Positions 36,563-45,415 of a DNA stretch of 64,000 bases are shown one piece after another (the stretch's first letter is position 1; every line of letters begins with the position of its first letter). The stretch covers positions 62,001-126,000 of the forward strand of contig JBBSVM010000005.1 of assembly GCA_038046785.1 (NCBI GenBank), given 5' to 3'. The DNA is from JAHFTW01 sp038046785. GTDB lineage: Archaea > Thermoplasmatota > E2 > JACPAO01 > JAHFTW01. Both the position numbers and the translations under genes were made by a program. The notes under the pieces were generated by a model, which made no database searches, was not told the origin of the DNA, and saw nothing but the letters and a program-made list of their open reading frames with translations.

Positions 36563-37339
36563 TTACTTTGCCTTGCCTTCCGGCTTGGCATCGTACACGG
36601 CCTTGCCGAGGTGGCGACCGCCATCGACGCTCACAATCTCACCGGTGACGCCGCGCGAGCCGAGGAGGTAGATCACAGCGTCCGCGACGTCGTCGGGGGA
36701 GGGTGTGGCGCGTAGCGGCAGGTGACGGCTCAACCGGTCGAGTGTTGCCTCCGCCTCGCCGACAGGGGGCAGGATGGGGCCGGGGGCCACCCCGTTGACG
36801 CGCACGAGCGGGGCGTACTGGATGGCGGTGAGCCGCGTGAGCTCGGCGAGCATCTGCTTGGAGAGAATGTAGCCGACGTGGTCCCAGTCGTAATCGGCGA
36901 TGCGGGTATCGAGGAGGTTCACGACGCCGCCCCCTTTCTTGGCCTGGGCGGCGAAGGCGCGCGTCAGCTCGAACGGGGCCCAGGCGTTGACGCGCAGCGC
37001 GTTTTCGAGGCCGGTCCAGCTCAGCGTCTCCAGCTTCGACTTCGGGTAGATGGCGGCATTGTTGACGAGGAAATCGAGCGGCTTGCCGGTCGCCTTGCGC
37101 GCCTGGGCGATGAGCGCTGCGGGGCCGGCCGTATCCGCGAGGTCCACGGCGAGAGGCGTCGCATCGACGCCGCGGCTTTGCAGTTCCGAGCAGACCTGGT
37201 ACGCCCCCACCGTGTTGGCGTTGTGGTGGACGACGACGCTCGCGCCGAGGCTGCCAAGCCGGAGGGCGATGGTGCGCCCGAGCCGGGCTGCGGCCCCTGT
37301 GACGAGGGCGGTGCGTCCAGCGAAGGGGCGGTCATCCAT
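36563..37339 (-). CDS. SDR-family oxidoreductase (pteridine-reductase-like)
   Basis: 258 aa. Cofactor motif TGAAARLGRTIA, NNAAIYPKSKLETL, a Y-x3-K active site in GYILSKQML preceded by LLDTRIADYDWDH, and PGPILPP. The DTRIADYDWDH stretch before the active Tyr resembles pteridine/dihydromonapterin reductases such as FolM, and the HHN at strand 2 fits NADPH specificity. It could recycle a pterin or act on a CoA substrate in the neighbouring pathway. Confidence 0.8.
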   Translation of the reverse strand: MDDRPFAGRTALVTGAAARLGRTIALRLGSLGASVVVHHNANTVGAYQVCSELQSRGVDATPLAVDLADTAGPAALIAQARKATGKPLDFLVNNAAIYPKSKLETLSWTGLENALRVNAWAPFELTRAFAAQAKKGGGVVNLLDTRIADYDWDHVGYILSKQMLAELTRLTAIQYAPLVRVNGVAPGPILPPVGEAEATLDRLSRHLPLRATPSPDDVADAVIYLLGSRGVTGEIVSVDGGRHLGKAVYDAKPEGKAK

Positions 37340-37445
37340 GCGACAAGCAACTCAGCGGGAAGGGGCATGAATACGCACCGACTTGTGCGCGGGCCAGCCC
37401 AAAGCAAGGTTTCGCACCGCCCACCACAGGACCCATGAATGTGCC

Positions 37446-38090
37446 GTGGCTGCAAGCGGCGTGGAGTGGAGCGAATTGGTCAGCCCCGACGTGGCGGAGC
37501 GCGCCAAGCGGGCGCTTGCCGGTTCCGACGAATCCCGCCCGCTCGCCCTTGGCCGGCTGGAAGCGGGGCAGGTCGGCGTCGTCGCGGCTACCATTGTCGC
37601 CATCGGCCTGCCGCGCACATTCACCCGCAAGCGCGGCGGCGAGGGGCGGCTTCTGCGCGTCATGCTGCGTGACGCCACAGGCGAGGCGGCGCTCGTCCTG
37701 TGGGACGAGGAGACGCGGCACGCCGTCGCCTGGAGGATGGGGCAGGCCCTTCGCTTGCTTGGCGCGTCGGTGAAGGCGGGACGCGACGGGCCCGAACTCG
37801 GCCTTGGCGCCGCTCGCATCGAGAAGGTCGCCGATGCCGAGCCAACCGTTGCCCTCGAAGGCCGCTTCATCGCCCTCTCTCCCGACCGCGCCACCGAAGC
37901 CGGCCTCCAGGCCGAGGCCGAACTCGCCGTCGCCGCAGGTCTTGCCACCGTCGTCGTGGCGGGGGCGACGGTGCCGCTCCTGCGCGGCGTCGCGGCGGGG
38001 ACGCGCCTTGTCTGGGCGACCGCGAAACCGCACCCCGTCCTCGAGGGCTGGTTCATCGTCCCGCGCGATGCGATGCCAAACGTAGGTTGA
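37446..38090 (+). CDS. OB-fold nucleic-acid-binding protein
   Basis: 214 aa. One clear RPA-like OB-fold (residues 35-120: GVVAATIVAIGLPRTFTRKRGG, LRVMLRDATGEAALVLWDE) and a second, weaker beta-rich half. No zinc finger. It could be a single-stranded-DNA-binding protein. Start GTG at 37446 (MAASGVEW); the longer frame from 37383 has no support. Confidence 0.75.
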   Translation: MAASGVEWSELVSPDVAERAKRALAGSDESRPLALGRLEAGQVGVVAATIVAIGLPRTFTRKRGGEGRLLRVMLRDATGEAALVLWDEETRHAVAWRMGQALRLLGASVKAGRDGPELGLGAARIEKVADAEPTVALEGRFIALSPDRATEAGLQAEAELAVAAGLATVVVAGATVPLLRGVAAGTRLVWATAKPHPVLEGWFIVPRDAMPNVG

Positions 38091-38092
38091 GT

Positions 38093-38602
38093 TCAGCGCG
38101 AAGCTTGCTGCAGCCGCCATCCACGCGGTGTGAGTCCCTTCGGCTTGTAGATGGAGAGCATCGTGGCGACAACGAGGGCGATGAGGGCGGCCGCCGCCTG
38201 CGCCACCAATTGCAGCCGGAGTCCGTCCAGCTCTCCGCTTGCCAACGTGGTCGCTTCCACGACATCGGCAAGATGGCCGATGGGCCGCAAGTGCAGGAGG
38301 AGAAGAACCGTGAGGACAAGTGTGATGGCGAGTTTGGCCGCGACCCAGTAGTGGCGCACCAGTCCCCAAGGCGTGCCCAGGGAATGGATGATTCCGGTCG
38401 CCAGCGATGCGAAGGCAAACGGGACGATGGCCCAGCGGGCGGTGATGTCCATCGCGACGTAGAGGCCGCGCACAGCTTGGGCGTCCGCGCTCTGTAGGCC
38501 GGCAACGGCAAGAACGAGGAACGCCGCAACGGCGCCCAGCCATCCAACGGAGGCGACGACGTGCACCGTGAGCGAGAGCCGGACCTGACGAGGCGTCATC
38601 AT
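38093..38602 (-). CDS. Four-helix membrane protein (CopD/DUF2269-like)
   Basis: 169 aa with four helices. LTVHVVASVGWLGAVAAFLVLA and a conserved-looking HSLGTPWGLVRHYWVAAKLAI recall CopD/DUF2269 membrane proteins, whose histidines can bind haem or metal. Its start overlaps the stop of the 49-aa gene upstream (ATGA). Confidence 0.65.
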   Translation of the reverse strand: MMTPRQVRLSLTVHVVASVGWLGAVAAFLVLAVAGLQSADAQAVRGLYVAMDITARWAIVPFAFASLATGIIHSLGTPWGLVRHYWVAAKLAITLVLTVLLLLHLRPIGHLADVVEATTLASGELDGLRLQLVAQAAAALIALVVATMLSIYKPKGLTPRGWRLQQASR

Positions 38603-38748
38603 GGCGCGTGGCCTCCCAGGCCGCCCCCGTCGAGGTGGATGGCGAGGAATGCGATGGCCGCCAGGAGAACGACCGCTGCCGCCACCTTAACCCAGCGCGG
38701 CATCGCAGGTGGCTTCGCGGGCGGGGTGGACGGCACAGGTTCTGGCAT
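38599..38748 (-). CDS. 49-aa single-helix protein ending in GGGLGGHAP
   Basis: A Pro-rich N-terminus, one membrane helix (about residues 19-41) and a short HLDGGGLGGHAP end. The 4-bp overlap with the next gene supports translation of both. A HxxGGGLGGHxP tail is familiar from small bacterial and archaeal membrane proteins near CopD-like genes (memory only). Start ATG at 38748; an adjacent GTG at 38751 is possible. Confidence 0.65.
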   Translation of the reverse strand: MPEPVPSTPPAKPPAMPRWVKVAAAVVLLAAIAFLAIHLDGGGLGGHAP

Positions 38749-38868
38749 CACCCTGCGCAGGACCACGGGAAGAAAGCCGTTGCTGGCCACTGGGCTGACA
38801 TCTCCATCTGTTGCGCAAGCACCCGGCGCTTCCCACAGATTTTCATAGCACTCCCCTTGGCCGGCACC

Positions 38869-39345
<477 letters not shown>

Positions 39346-39350
39346 ACTCG

Positions 39351-39599
39351 ATGGCCACCCTGCGCGTCGCCGTCATCTGCAAGGACAACGCCACGGCGAA
39401 GCTGTTCAAGGAGGACAAGGAGAACTTCAAGAAGCTCCTCTCCGAGGCTGGCACCAAGCTCACCTTTGAGTTCCCCCTCAGCGACGAGGCGGGCGCCAAG
39501 GCGCTCATGGGCCGCGCCGAGGCCGCTGGTTTCAAGGCGACCAAGGAGACCTACGAGGATCCCCTCGACTCTTCCGGAGCCTCGGCCGACTTCTGGTAA
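39351..39599 (+). CDS. Small conserved-looking protein of unknown function
   Basis: 82 aa: MATLRVAVICKDNATAKLFKEDKENFKKLL, with alternating strand-helix pattern and high Lys/Glu content. It starts 5 bp after the cyclophilin stop and probably shares its transcript. Not recognised. Confidence 0.6.
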   Translation: MATLRVAVICKDNATAKLFKEDKENFKKLLSEAGTKLTFEFPLSDEAGAKALMGRAEAAGFKATKETYEDPLDSSGASADFW

Positions 39600-39686
39600 A
39601 ACCACTCGCCGGATTCTTGCTGATTGGCCGGATGTGGTCAATCGTGCGTTTCCAGAGGAAATCCGGCTGATTCGAAGGCGACAAAC

Positions 39687-39694
39687 GTTAAACG
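39687..39694 (+). promoter_or_regulatory. TATA-like box for the M14-type peptidase gene
   Basis: GTTAAACG, centred about 27 bp upstream of the ATG at 39717. The surrounding 39600-39680 contains repeated CCGGATT/AATCCGG motifs. Confidence 0.5.
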
Positions 39695-39716
39695 ACCCCC
39701 CTTGCGTCGCCGCTTT

Positions 39717-42281
39717 ATGTCGGAAGGCTCCCGCCTCCTGCGCGCCGGTCAGGCTCTGCTCCTGGCCGCCCTGCTCGCTGCTACACTGATTCCCGCCCCG
39801 GCCGCCGCCAACCCGGTCGTGCCCTACTGTCTTGGCTCCGTGAGCCCGGTGGCCCCCCCGGTGCCGCAGGTCATCATGCCGGAAATCTGCGAGACCGTCA
39901 CCGGCCGCGTCTTCCCGGAGGCGAGCCCGCTCTCCATCGCTGGCTCCCCCTACGCCCTCGACGGCGCGAGTCAGCTCCCGGCCACCGACTACATCTCCTA
40001 CTACGAGTTCCAGGCCGGTCTCAACTACCTCGCCAACTCCCCGGCGGGCCAGAAGTACCTCACCATCCACGAGGTCGCCCAGTCGGCCGGTCTGTGCTCG
40101 CAGCCATCCCCGCCTAACCCGAGCGATCCCCTGGGTGGCAGCCAGTGCCCCACGGCACGCACGACGCTCCCGATCTACATGCTGGAGGTCACGAACAAGG
40201 AGTCCCCGATTCCGCTCGAGAACCGCCAATCCATGCTCTTCATGCTCTCAATTCACGGCAACGAGAAGGGCGGCCGCGAAGGCGGCTTCCGTGTCCTTGA
40301 GGACCTCGTGAAGGGCATCGGTCTCGCCGCCGAAGGCGTCCAGAACGAAGCTGGCCTCCCGAGCCCCATCACCAAGCCGACGGGCGGCGAGGTCACCATC
40401 TACCAAGACTACCTCGACTTCATGCGCGTCTTCCTGCTCTTCCCCAACGCCGACGGCTGGGCTCACGACGAGATTCCGTTCATCCTCGACCCCTACTGCG
40501 CGGCTGGCCCCGGATTCTGCCGCACGAACGGCAACAACGTCGACCTCAACCGCCAGGCCCCCACGGCGGGCTGGCAGAGCCCGAGCCCCGCCCGCAACTC
40601 GGTCGGCGAGCCGGAATCCATCGGCTACTACAACTGGATGATTGAGCAGGACATCAACTGGGCCTACGCCATCGACATCCACGGCATGCTCAACCACCAG
40701 AACTTCGGCGCCATCATGTTGCCCGCCGGCGCCCTGAGCCCGCAGGAGATGCAGCGCAGCATCGGCCTTGCCCAGACGCTCAAGGACCGCCTCAACGGCT
40801 CGCCCCACTTCGACAACTGGGAGCAGCTCTTTGCCACCGGCGAGACCGTCGAAGGCGTTGCCTTGACCCCAGCCTCCCAGGCGGCCTGCATCCCCGGCGG
40901 CGACCCAACCCCGCAGGGCTTCATTGGCGACTGCCCGCTCCCCGGCAGCGCTCTCTCCGCCGCCGGTTCGAGCGAGTTCGCCAACTACTACACCGTCATC
41001 GACGCCATCGGCTACACCGACTCCGGTTTCAACGGCGACTTCTTCGCCCAGGACACTGGTCTCAACGCGCCCGGCTACGACATCGAGCTCGCCTACAACC
41101 ACATCACGACCGACTCGCAGTACGGCCCCGGCCAAGTCTTCAACGACTTCCACGTGAAGATGGTGCGCGAGATTGTCAAGTCCTACATGGACGCCTCCGC
41201 TCTCGACATCCAGATTAGTTTCGAGACCAAGGGTGCCCGCACGCTCTACCTCGAGCCCTCCTTCGTGGCCACCAGCCTCGACGACCTCAACGAGGACGGC
41301 ACGCTTCGCACTCCCGGCGGCTGGGCCGACCAGAACCCCGGCGACGACCTGTGGGACTACGGCACGAACGGCGGCTTCACGGCCCGCCCCGCCCAGTACT
41401 GGGAGGACCTCAAGCCGTTCGTCCGCAACGGCGAGCTGCCCGGCGTCCTCGCCAAGGCGACCGCGGGCTCGCTCACCCGCGCCCAACTCGACAACTTCGA
41501 CCAGTTTGTCATCCCCGGCTCCGCCATCAAGGACATCGAGGGCAACAGCGCTCTCCTCGCCGACATCAAGGCGTGGGCCGAAGCGGGCGGCAACCTCGTC
41601 CTCACCGATGAGGCGCTGCGCTTCTTCGACCTCACCGGCCTCACCTCGGGCGCCGTGAATGTCCTGAGCCAGTACATGGGTGGCCTGCGCATGGACCTCA
41701 GCCACTCCATCTTCTACGAGTACCAGGACAAGGAGGCCGGCGACGCCAACCGCAACGTGCGCGGCGGCGTCAAGCAGACCTACGAGCCCACCCCGATCGG
41801 CTTCGAGACCGGCGCCAACGCCGCCCCGAACTGGTTCATCGACCAGGCCGCCTTCGAGGGGCTCGGCGGCGAAGTCGCTGGCATCGCCTGCGGCACCACC
41901 AACCTGTTCGACCCCTGCACCGGCAACGGCGTCGGCCTCGGCAAGGTCAAGCTCGGCAGCGGCCAGATTCAGTTCATCGGCTCGCTCCTGCCCGACCCGA
42001 CGGAGGAGTTCTACCACCCGTACGGCCTCGACCCCTACGCGACGACCTACTCGGGCAACCAGATTCTGCGCAACATGCTCTACATGGGCAACGTCATCCA
42101 GGCGCCCCCCGTGGTCATCACGGACGCCGGCGTCATCCAGCAGAGCAGCAACGAGCCGGTCGCCGTCGCCGGAGCCAACGGTGCTGACCCGACCGCCGAG
42201 GCCAAGGGCACCCCCGGCTTCGAGCTGGCGGCCGGCCTCCTCGTCGTGGCCCTCCTCGCCTTGGTGCGCCGCCGCGCATGA
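39717..42281 (+). CDS. Secreted M14-like zinc carboxypeptidase with PGF-CTERM anchor
   Basis: 854 aa. Signal peptide (residues 1-35, ending ..PAAANP). Zinc ligands: H and E in SIHGNEKGGREGG, and H in DIHGMLN; NNVDLNRQAP lies between as in M14 peptidases. A Gln/Asp-rich middle and a region (residues 600-700, AEAGGNLVLTDEAL) of mixed structure follow. The C-terminus reads TPGFELAAGLLVVALLALVRRRA: PGF motif, helix, basic tail, the PGF-CTERM sorting signal that archaeosortase A processes and attaches to a lipid. It should act as a cell-surface peptidase. Confidence 0.85.
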   Translation: MSEGSRLLRAGQALLLAALLAATLIPAPAAANPVVPYCLGSVSPVAPPVPQVIMPEICETVTGRVFPEASPLSIAGSPYALDGASQLPATDYISYYEFQAGLNYLANSPAGQKYLTIHEVAQSAGLCSQPSPPNPSDPLGGSQCPTARTTLPIYMLEVTNKESPIPLENRQSMLFMLSIHGNEKGGREGGFRVLEDLVKGIGLAAEGVQNEAGLPSPITKPTGGEVTIYQDYLDFMRVFLLFPNADGWAHDEIPFILDPYCAAGPGFCRTNGNNVDLNRQAPTAGWQSPSPARNSVGEPESIGYYNWMIEQDINWAYAIDIHGMLNHQNFGAIMLPAGALSPQEMQRSIGLAQTLKDRLNGSPHFDNWEQLFATGETVEGVALTPASQAACIPGGDPTPQGFIGDCPLPGSALSAAGSSEFANYYTVIDAIGYTDSGFNGDFFAQDTGLNAPGYDIELAYNHITTDSQYGPGQVFNDFHVKMVREIVKSYMDASALDIQISFETKGARTLYLEPSFVATSLDDLNEDGTLRTPGGWADQNPGDDLWDYGTNGGFTARPAQYWEDLKPFVRNGELPGVLAKATAGSLTRAQLDNFDQFVIPGSAIKDIEGNSALLADIKAWAEAGGNLVLTDEALRFFDLTGLTSGAVNVLSQYMGGLRMDLSHSIFYEYQDKEAGDANRNVRGGVKQTYEPTPIGFETGANAAPNWFIDQAAFEGLGGEVAGIACGTTNLFDPCTGNGVGLGKVKLGSGQIQFIGSLLPDPTEEFYHPYGLDPYATTYSGNQILRNMLYMGNVIQAPPVVITDAGVIQQSSNEPVAVAGANGADPTAEAKGTPGFELAAGLLVVALLALVRRRA

Positions 42282-43105
42282 AGAGTGCGCTGGCCGTCGC
42301 AGCGTTCCTGCTCTTGGCGGGCTGCAGCCAAGCTCCCGCGGAGGAGCCGGTGGAAGGCGCCAGCCCCGATGGCGCGCCGCGGCTCTCGGGCTACGTCGTG
42401 GATCCCGGCATCGTCCCGATGAAAGGAGTGACGTTGCGCGTGCTCGACACCAACGCCACGGCAACGACGGACGAGGGCGGCTTCTTCGCTTTCTCCGTGG
42501 TCCCGCTCGACCAGATTCTCATCATCATCGCCACCCTCGACGGCTTCGTGCCCATCTCCAAGCAGGTGAGCGTTCCGACCGACGCAACGGTGCAGCTCAA
42601 CTTCACGCTGGAGCCGGTCGCGGTGCTCACCCCGTTCATGCAGGTGAGCCCCTTCACCGGGTTCCTCTCCTGCCAAGCGGCGTATGAGATCACAGGCCAG
42701 AACCAGACGCTCAGCTGCGACACCGGAAGCACGGTGGATGTCTGGGAGTTCGGGGTCGGCACCGATCTCGCAGGTGCGGTCATCGAGCTGTTCTGGGAAG
42801 CCGGGTCTCCGCTCGGCCAGGCGCTGCACGCCAAACTCGAGACGCTGAACCTCGGCGAACTCAACGTCATCCTCGCGGAGACCATCGGCACCAGTCCTCT
42901 GCGCCTGCCCGTGGCGCAGGCGACCGCCTCGAAATATTACACGGATGGCGGCGTCATGCGCCTCACGGTTCGCGTCGATCCCAACAACGACGCCACGGAG
43001 CAGGCGGTCGGCGCCGGCTTGGCGTTCGAGCAGCAGTTCGACGCCTTCGCGAGCCTGTTCTACGTTGCGCCGCCGTCGCCCACCTACACCATCGCGGACG
43101 CTTGA
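42278..43105 (+). CDS. Lipoprotein with carboxypeptidase-regulatory-like domain (paralogue)
   Basis: 275 aa. Lipobox LLAGCS at residues 13-18, then a carboxypeptidase-regulatory-like domain (residues 35-110: GYVVDPGIVPMKGVTLRVL). A Cys-containing beta-rich region and a QQFDAFASLFY motif near the end match the lipoprotein at 17711. Its ATG overlaps the peptidase stop, suggesting that the two surface proteins are made together. Confidence 0.75.
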   Translation: MKSALAVAAFLLLAGCSQAPAEEPVEGASPDGAPRLSGYVVDPGIVPMKGVTLRVLDTNATATTDEGGFFAFSVVPLDQILIIIATLDGFVPISKQVSVPTDATVQLNFTLEPVAVLTPFMQVSPFTGFLSCQAAYEITGQNQTLSCDTGSTVDVWEFGVGTDLAGAVIELFWEAGSPLGQALHAKLETLNLGELNVILAETIGTSPLRLPVAQATASKYYTDGGVMRLTVRVDPNNDATEQAVGAGLAFEQQFDAFASLFYVAPPSPTYTIADA

Positions 43106-43114
43106 TTCGCCGGC

Positions 43115-43130
43115 GACCTGCAAACAGGTC
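43115..43130 (+). terminator. Hairpin after the lipoprotein gene
   Basis: GACCTG CAAA CAGGTC, 9 bp past the stop codon. A simple 6-bp stem; weak evidence for termination. Confidence 0.35.
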
Positions 43131-43197
43131 GATCCTTTGGACGGCGGGGCGCTCGCCTCTGCTCGGCCCCGCAGGCCGGTCCTGAAGTGCCCACCGC

Positions 43198-43503
43198 TCA
43201 ACCGTAATCGCGCCACGAGTGGTGGCACTTCTCACATTCATTGATTTGCGTCGGCGGCTCGTCGGAGCGGCGCGTCTGCATGAGGTGGAAGTAGGCGCGG
43301 TCGTGCGCGCACTTCGGGCAGGTGGTGGTCTGGAGCGGACGCACTTCCTCTTTCTTCTCCAGGACGACGCGGGCGGAGCCCTCCGCGGCGCTGCGCACCA
43401 TGTTGGAGGCGGCCGGGCCGTCGGAACTCCAGCCGCACTTCTTGCAGGCGAGTTTCCCGCCGACGGGATAGACCAGGCTTTTGCAAGCCCCGCAGAACGC
43501 CAC
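43198..43503 (-). CDS. tfs: Transcription factor TFS (RNA polymerase subunit M/TFIIS-like)
   Basis: 101 aa. N-terminal zinc ribbon FCGACKSLVYPVGGKLACKKCGW and C-terminal TFIIS-type ribbon TTCPKCAHDRAYFHLMQTRRSDEPPTQINECEKCHHSWRDY (in parts), including the acidic tip residues (RRSDEP) needed to stimulate RNA cleavage. TFS rescues arrested RNA polymerase. The GTG at 43503 gives the standard archaeal length; an upstream ATG at 43557 adds a basic tail. Confidence 0.93.
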   Translation of the reverse strand: MAFCGACKSLVYPVGGKLACKKCGWSSDGPAASNMVRSAAEGSARVVLEKKEEVRPLQTTTCPKCAHDRAYFHLMQTRRSDEPPTQINECEKCHHSWRDYG

Positions 43504-43576
43504 GCCGGTGGGAGCGGGCCGTGCCAGATAGCGCCTTCGGCGTTTGAGCCTCTGCAATCGTCGCGCCGTTTTCAGA

Positions 43577-43648
43577 TCGCAGATTGCGCAGATTTCTCAG
43601 ATTCTTTGCTGTGACAATGCGAATCTGCGCAATCTGAGAAATCTGCGA
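43577..43648. repeat. Palindromic element, family B copy 3
   Basis: TCGCAGATTGCGCAGATT plus TCTCAGATTC on the left; the right arm mirrors it as GAATCTGCGCAATCTGAG and AAATCTGCGA. Its edge is 15 bp past the stop of the PH-domain membrane gene (minus strand) and it lies upstream of tfs. Confidence 0.9.
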
Positions 43649-43663
43649 CTCGCAGTCGGAGGC

Positions 43664-44401
43664 TCAGCGCCGCTGCAGCGCAGCGAGGGCGTCGGCGACT
43701 TGGCGGTCGAGGTTCTGGCTCTCGCGCAGGTAGGGCGTCGCGGTCGCTTGGCGCACCAGAGCCTCGGCGAGGGCGTGGACCTGGCTGGCGCGCGGCACGG
43801 CGGGAAACTTCGTGCCGGGGCCTTTGGCTTCCACGGCAACGAGGGTTCCGACGTCGGCGAGGCGGCCCAGGCTCCCCTGGTGCAGTTCAAGCTCCACCAG
43901 GTCGGCGTGGTGCGCGACCCACTCGGCGCGGCGCGGGAAGGTCTGCCAGGAGACGAGGCGGTGTGTGGTGAGCGAGAGGTGGCGGCTGCGGCGGCGCAGT
44001 TCTGCAAACAGCACGAGGTTGAGGGCAGCAAGCCCCACGCCGATGGGGAGCCCTTCGGTTCCGGGCCGGCCAAGCAGGAGCGTAAAGAGGGCCGCACCCG
44101 ACACGCAGCCGATGGCGATGAGGAGTGCGGCAGTGCGACCGCCGAGAAGTCCGAGTCCCAACCCGACACCCAAGGGCACGACGGCGGCCCAGAGGTGGGC
44201 GGCGAGGTCGTTGCCAACGAACCAGGTCCAGGGCTGCCACCAGACCACCTCGGAATGCCAGCCCTCCGATGCGTAGAGGGCGACCAGGACCAGCGCCCAG
44301 GCGGCAAGCCCCAGTCCCGCCAGGTGCATTCCGGGGCTCGCGAGAAGAGTGGGGCGAAGCCGCAGCACCTCCCGCTCGCCGGGCATCAGGAGAAGTCCCA
44401 T
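43664..44401 (-). CDS. Membrane protein with bacterial-PH-like domain
   Basis: 245 aa. Four helices: residues 25-45, 68-85, 88-110 and 118-133. A bPH_2-like beta domain follows (residues 138-185: HLSLTTHRLVSWQTFPRRAEWVAHHADLVELEL, then GTLVAVEAKG). Ends with a helical tail. Its stop lies 15 bp before family-B repeat copy 3; upstream on the same strand are a membrane HExxH protease and a JAMM protein. Confidence 0.7.
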   Translation of the reverse strand: MGLLLMPGEREVLRLRPTLLASPGMHLAGLGLAAWALVLVALYASEGWHSEVVWWQPWTWFVGNDLAAHLWAAVVPLGVGLGLGLLGGRTAALLIAIGCVSGAALFTLLLGRPGTEGLPIGVGLAALNLVLFAELRRRSRHLSLTTHRLVSWQTFPRRAEWVAHHADLVELELHQGSLGRLADVGTLVAVEAKGPGTKFPAVPRASQVHALAEALVRQATATPYLRESQNLDRQVADALAALQRR

Positions 44402-44440
44402 CGCGTCGCAATGATGGGCCCCCTTCTTTCCCCTTGCGAG

Positions 44441-45415
44441 TCAACGGCGCCGGGCGACGGCGCCAAGTCCGAGCGAGACCACCAGCCAGGCGGCCAGGGC
44501 GGCGCCGTTGATGTGGACGAGCGTGATGGAGGCGGGCAGCGTGACGAAACGAGCGCCCAACTGGACGGCCACGAAGGCGGCGAACCCGCCCCAGGCGAGC
44601 CAGGGTGTGACGCGGCCGTCGAGGCCGGCGAGGCTCCACCAGAGGGCGCCAACAAGCGCGAGCACGGTGCCGGTCGTTGCGATGGCCCACACTGCCTGGA
44701 GCGGCAGCCAGTACGCGGCGGGCCAGAGCAGGGTCAGGAAGGAGGCGGCATAGAGGAGGATGAGGAAGGCGATGAAGGGGAGCGGATTCTCTCGGATGCG
44801 GGCGCGCAGCACCGCGACGTCGCCCTCTTTCTTGCCCTTCGCGGTGACATGGCTCGGGCGCGCTCCTGGGATGCCAAGCAGGGTCGCGGCCAGGATGGCG
44901 ATGTGGGCGGGTTGGGCGAGGTCCAGGTTTGCAAGTGAACGCAGAAGACGAAGGGGGAAATCGGCGCCGAACGCGACGAGAAGGTCCCACGCCGCCTGCA
45001 GGCCGGGGCCGCCGGAGGTGAACTGGAACAGAGTTTCGTCCACGAAGAAGAACAGCAGGGCAAGGACAAGGGCAGGCGGAATGAAGAGCGGTGCGAGGGC
45101 GGCAACAAGGAAGAAGAGGAACGACAGCGGCCCCTTGCGCATCGTCGCCGGGGTGACATGGCCGGTCTCGACGCCGGCGCGAAACTCCCGGATGCCGTGG
45201 CCCGACAGCAGCAGAACGGTGGCGTGGCTGATTTCGTGCAGGAGGGTTCCGAACCAGCTCACGGTGGAATAGATCCAGCGCTGGTTGCCGTGCCGCGTCA
45301 GAACCAGGAGCCGCAGACGAAGAAGTTCGACGCTCAAGGTCTGGCCGCGCCAGAGCAGCCAGACGACGACGGGCGCGAACAGTCCCGCCGCCAGCAGGTC
45401 GGGCTCAATGGCCAT
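44441..45415 (-). CDS. Membrane HExxH metalloprotease-like protein (M50-like)
   Basis: 324 aa with eight to nine helices. LLHEISHATVLLLSGHG supplies an HExxH motif inside or next to a helix, as in M50/site-2-type and FtsH-unrelated membrane metalloproteases. A second metal ligand comparable to the M50 NPDG motif was not found, so activity is inferred. The cytoplasmic loop around residue 190 (AKGKKEGD) is charged. Its ATG overlaps the JAMM gene stop (TGATG). Possible substrates: membrane proteins of the same cluster. Confidence 0.65.
   Translation of the reverse strand: MAIEPDLLAAGLFAPVVVWLLWRGQTLSVELLRLRLLVLTRHGNQRWIYSTVSWFGTLLHEISHATVLLLSGHGIREFRAGVETGHVTPATMRKGPLSFLFFLVAALAPLFIPPALVLALLFFFVDETLFQFTSGGPGLQAAWDLLVAFGADFPLRLLRSLANLDLAQPAHIAILAATLLGIPGARPSHVTAKGKKEGDVAVLRARIRENPLPFIAFLILLYAASFLTLLWPAAYWLPLQAVWAIATTGTVLALVGALWWSLAGLDGRVTPWLAWGGFAAFVAVQLGARFVTLPASITLVHINGAALAAWLVVSLGLGAVARRR

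Noticed and set aside
40248..42464. 738-aa minus-strand ORF over the M14-type peptidase
   Set aside because: Antisense shadow; the plus-strand gene has signal peptide, zinc motif and PGF-CTERM.
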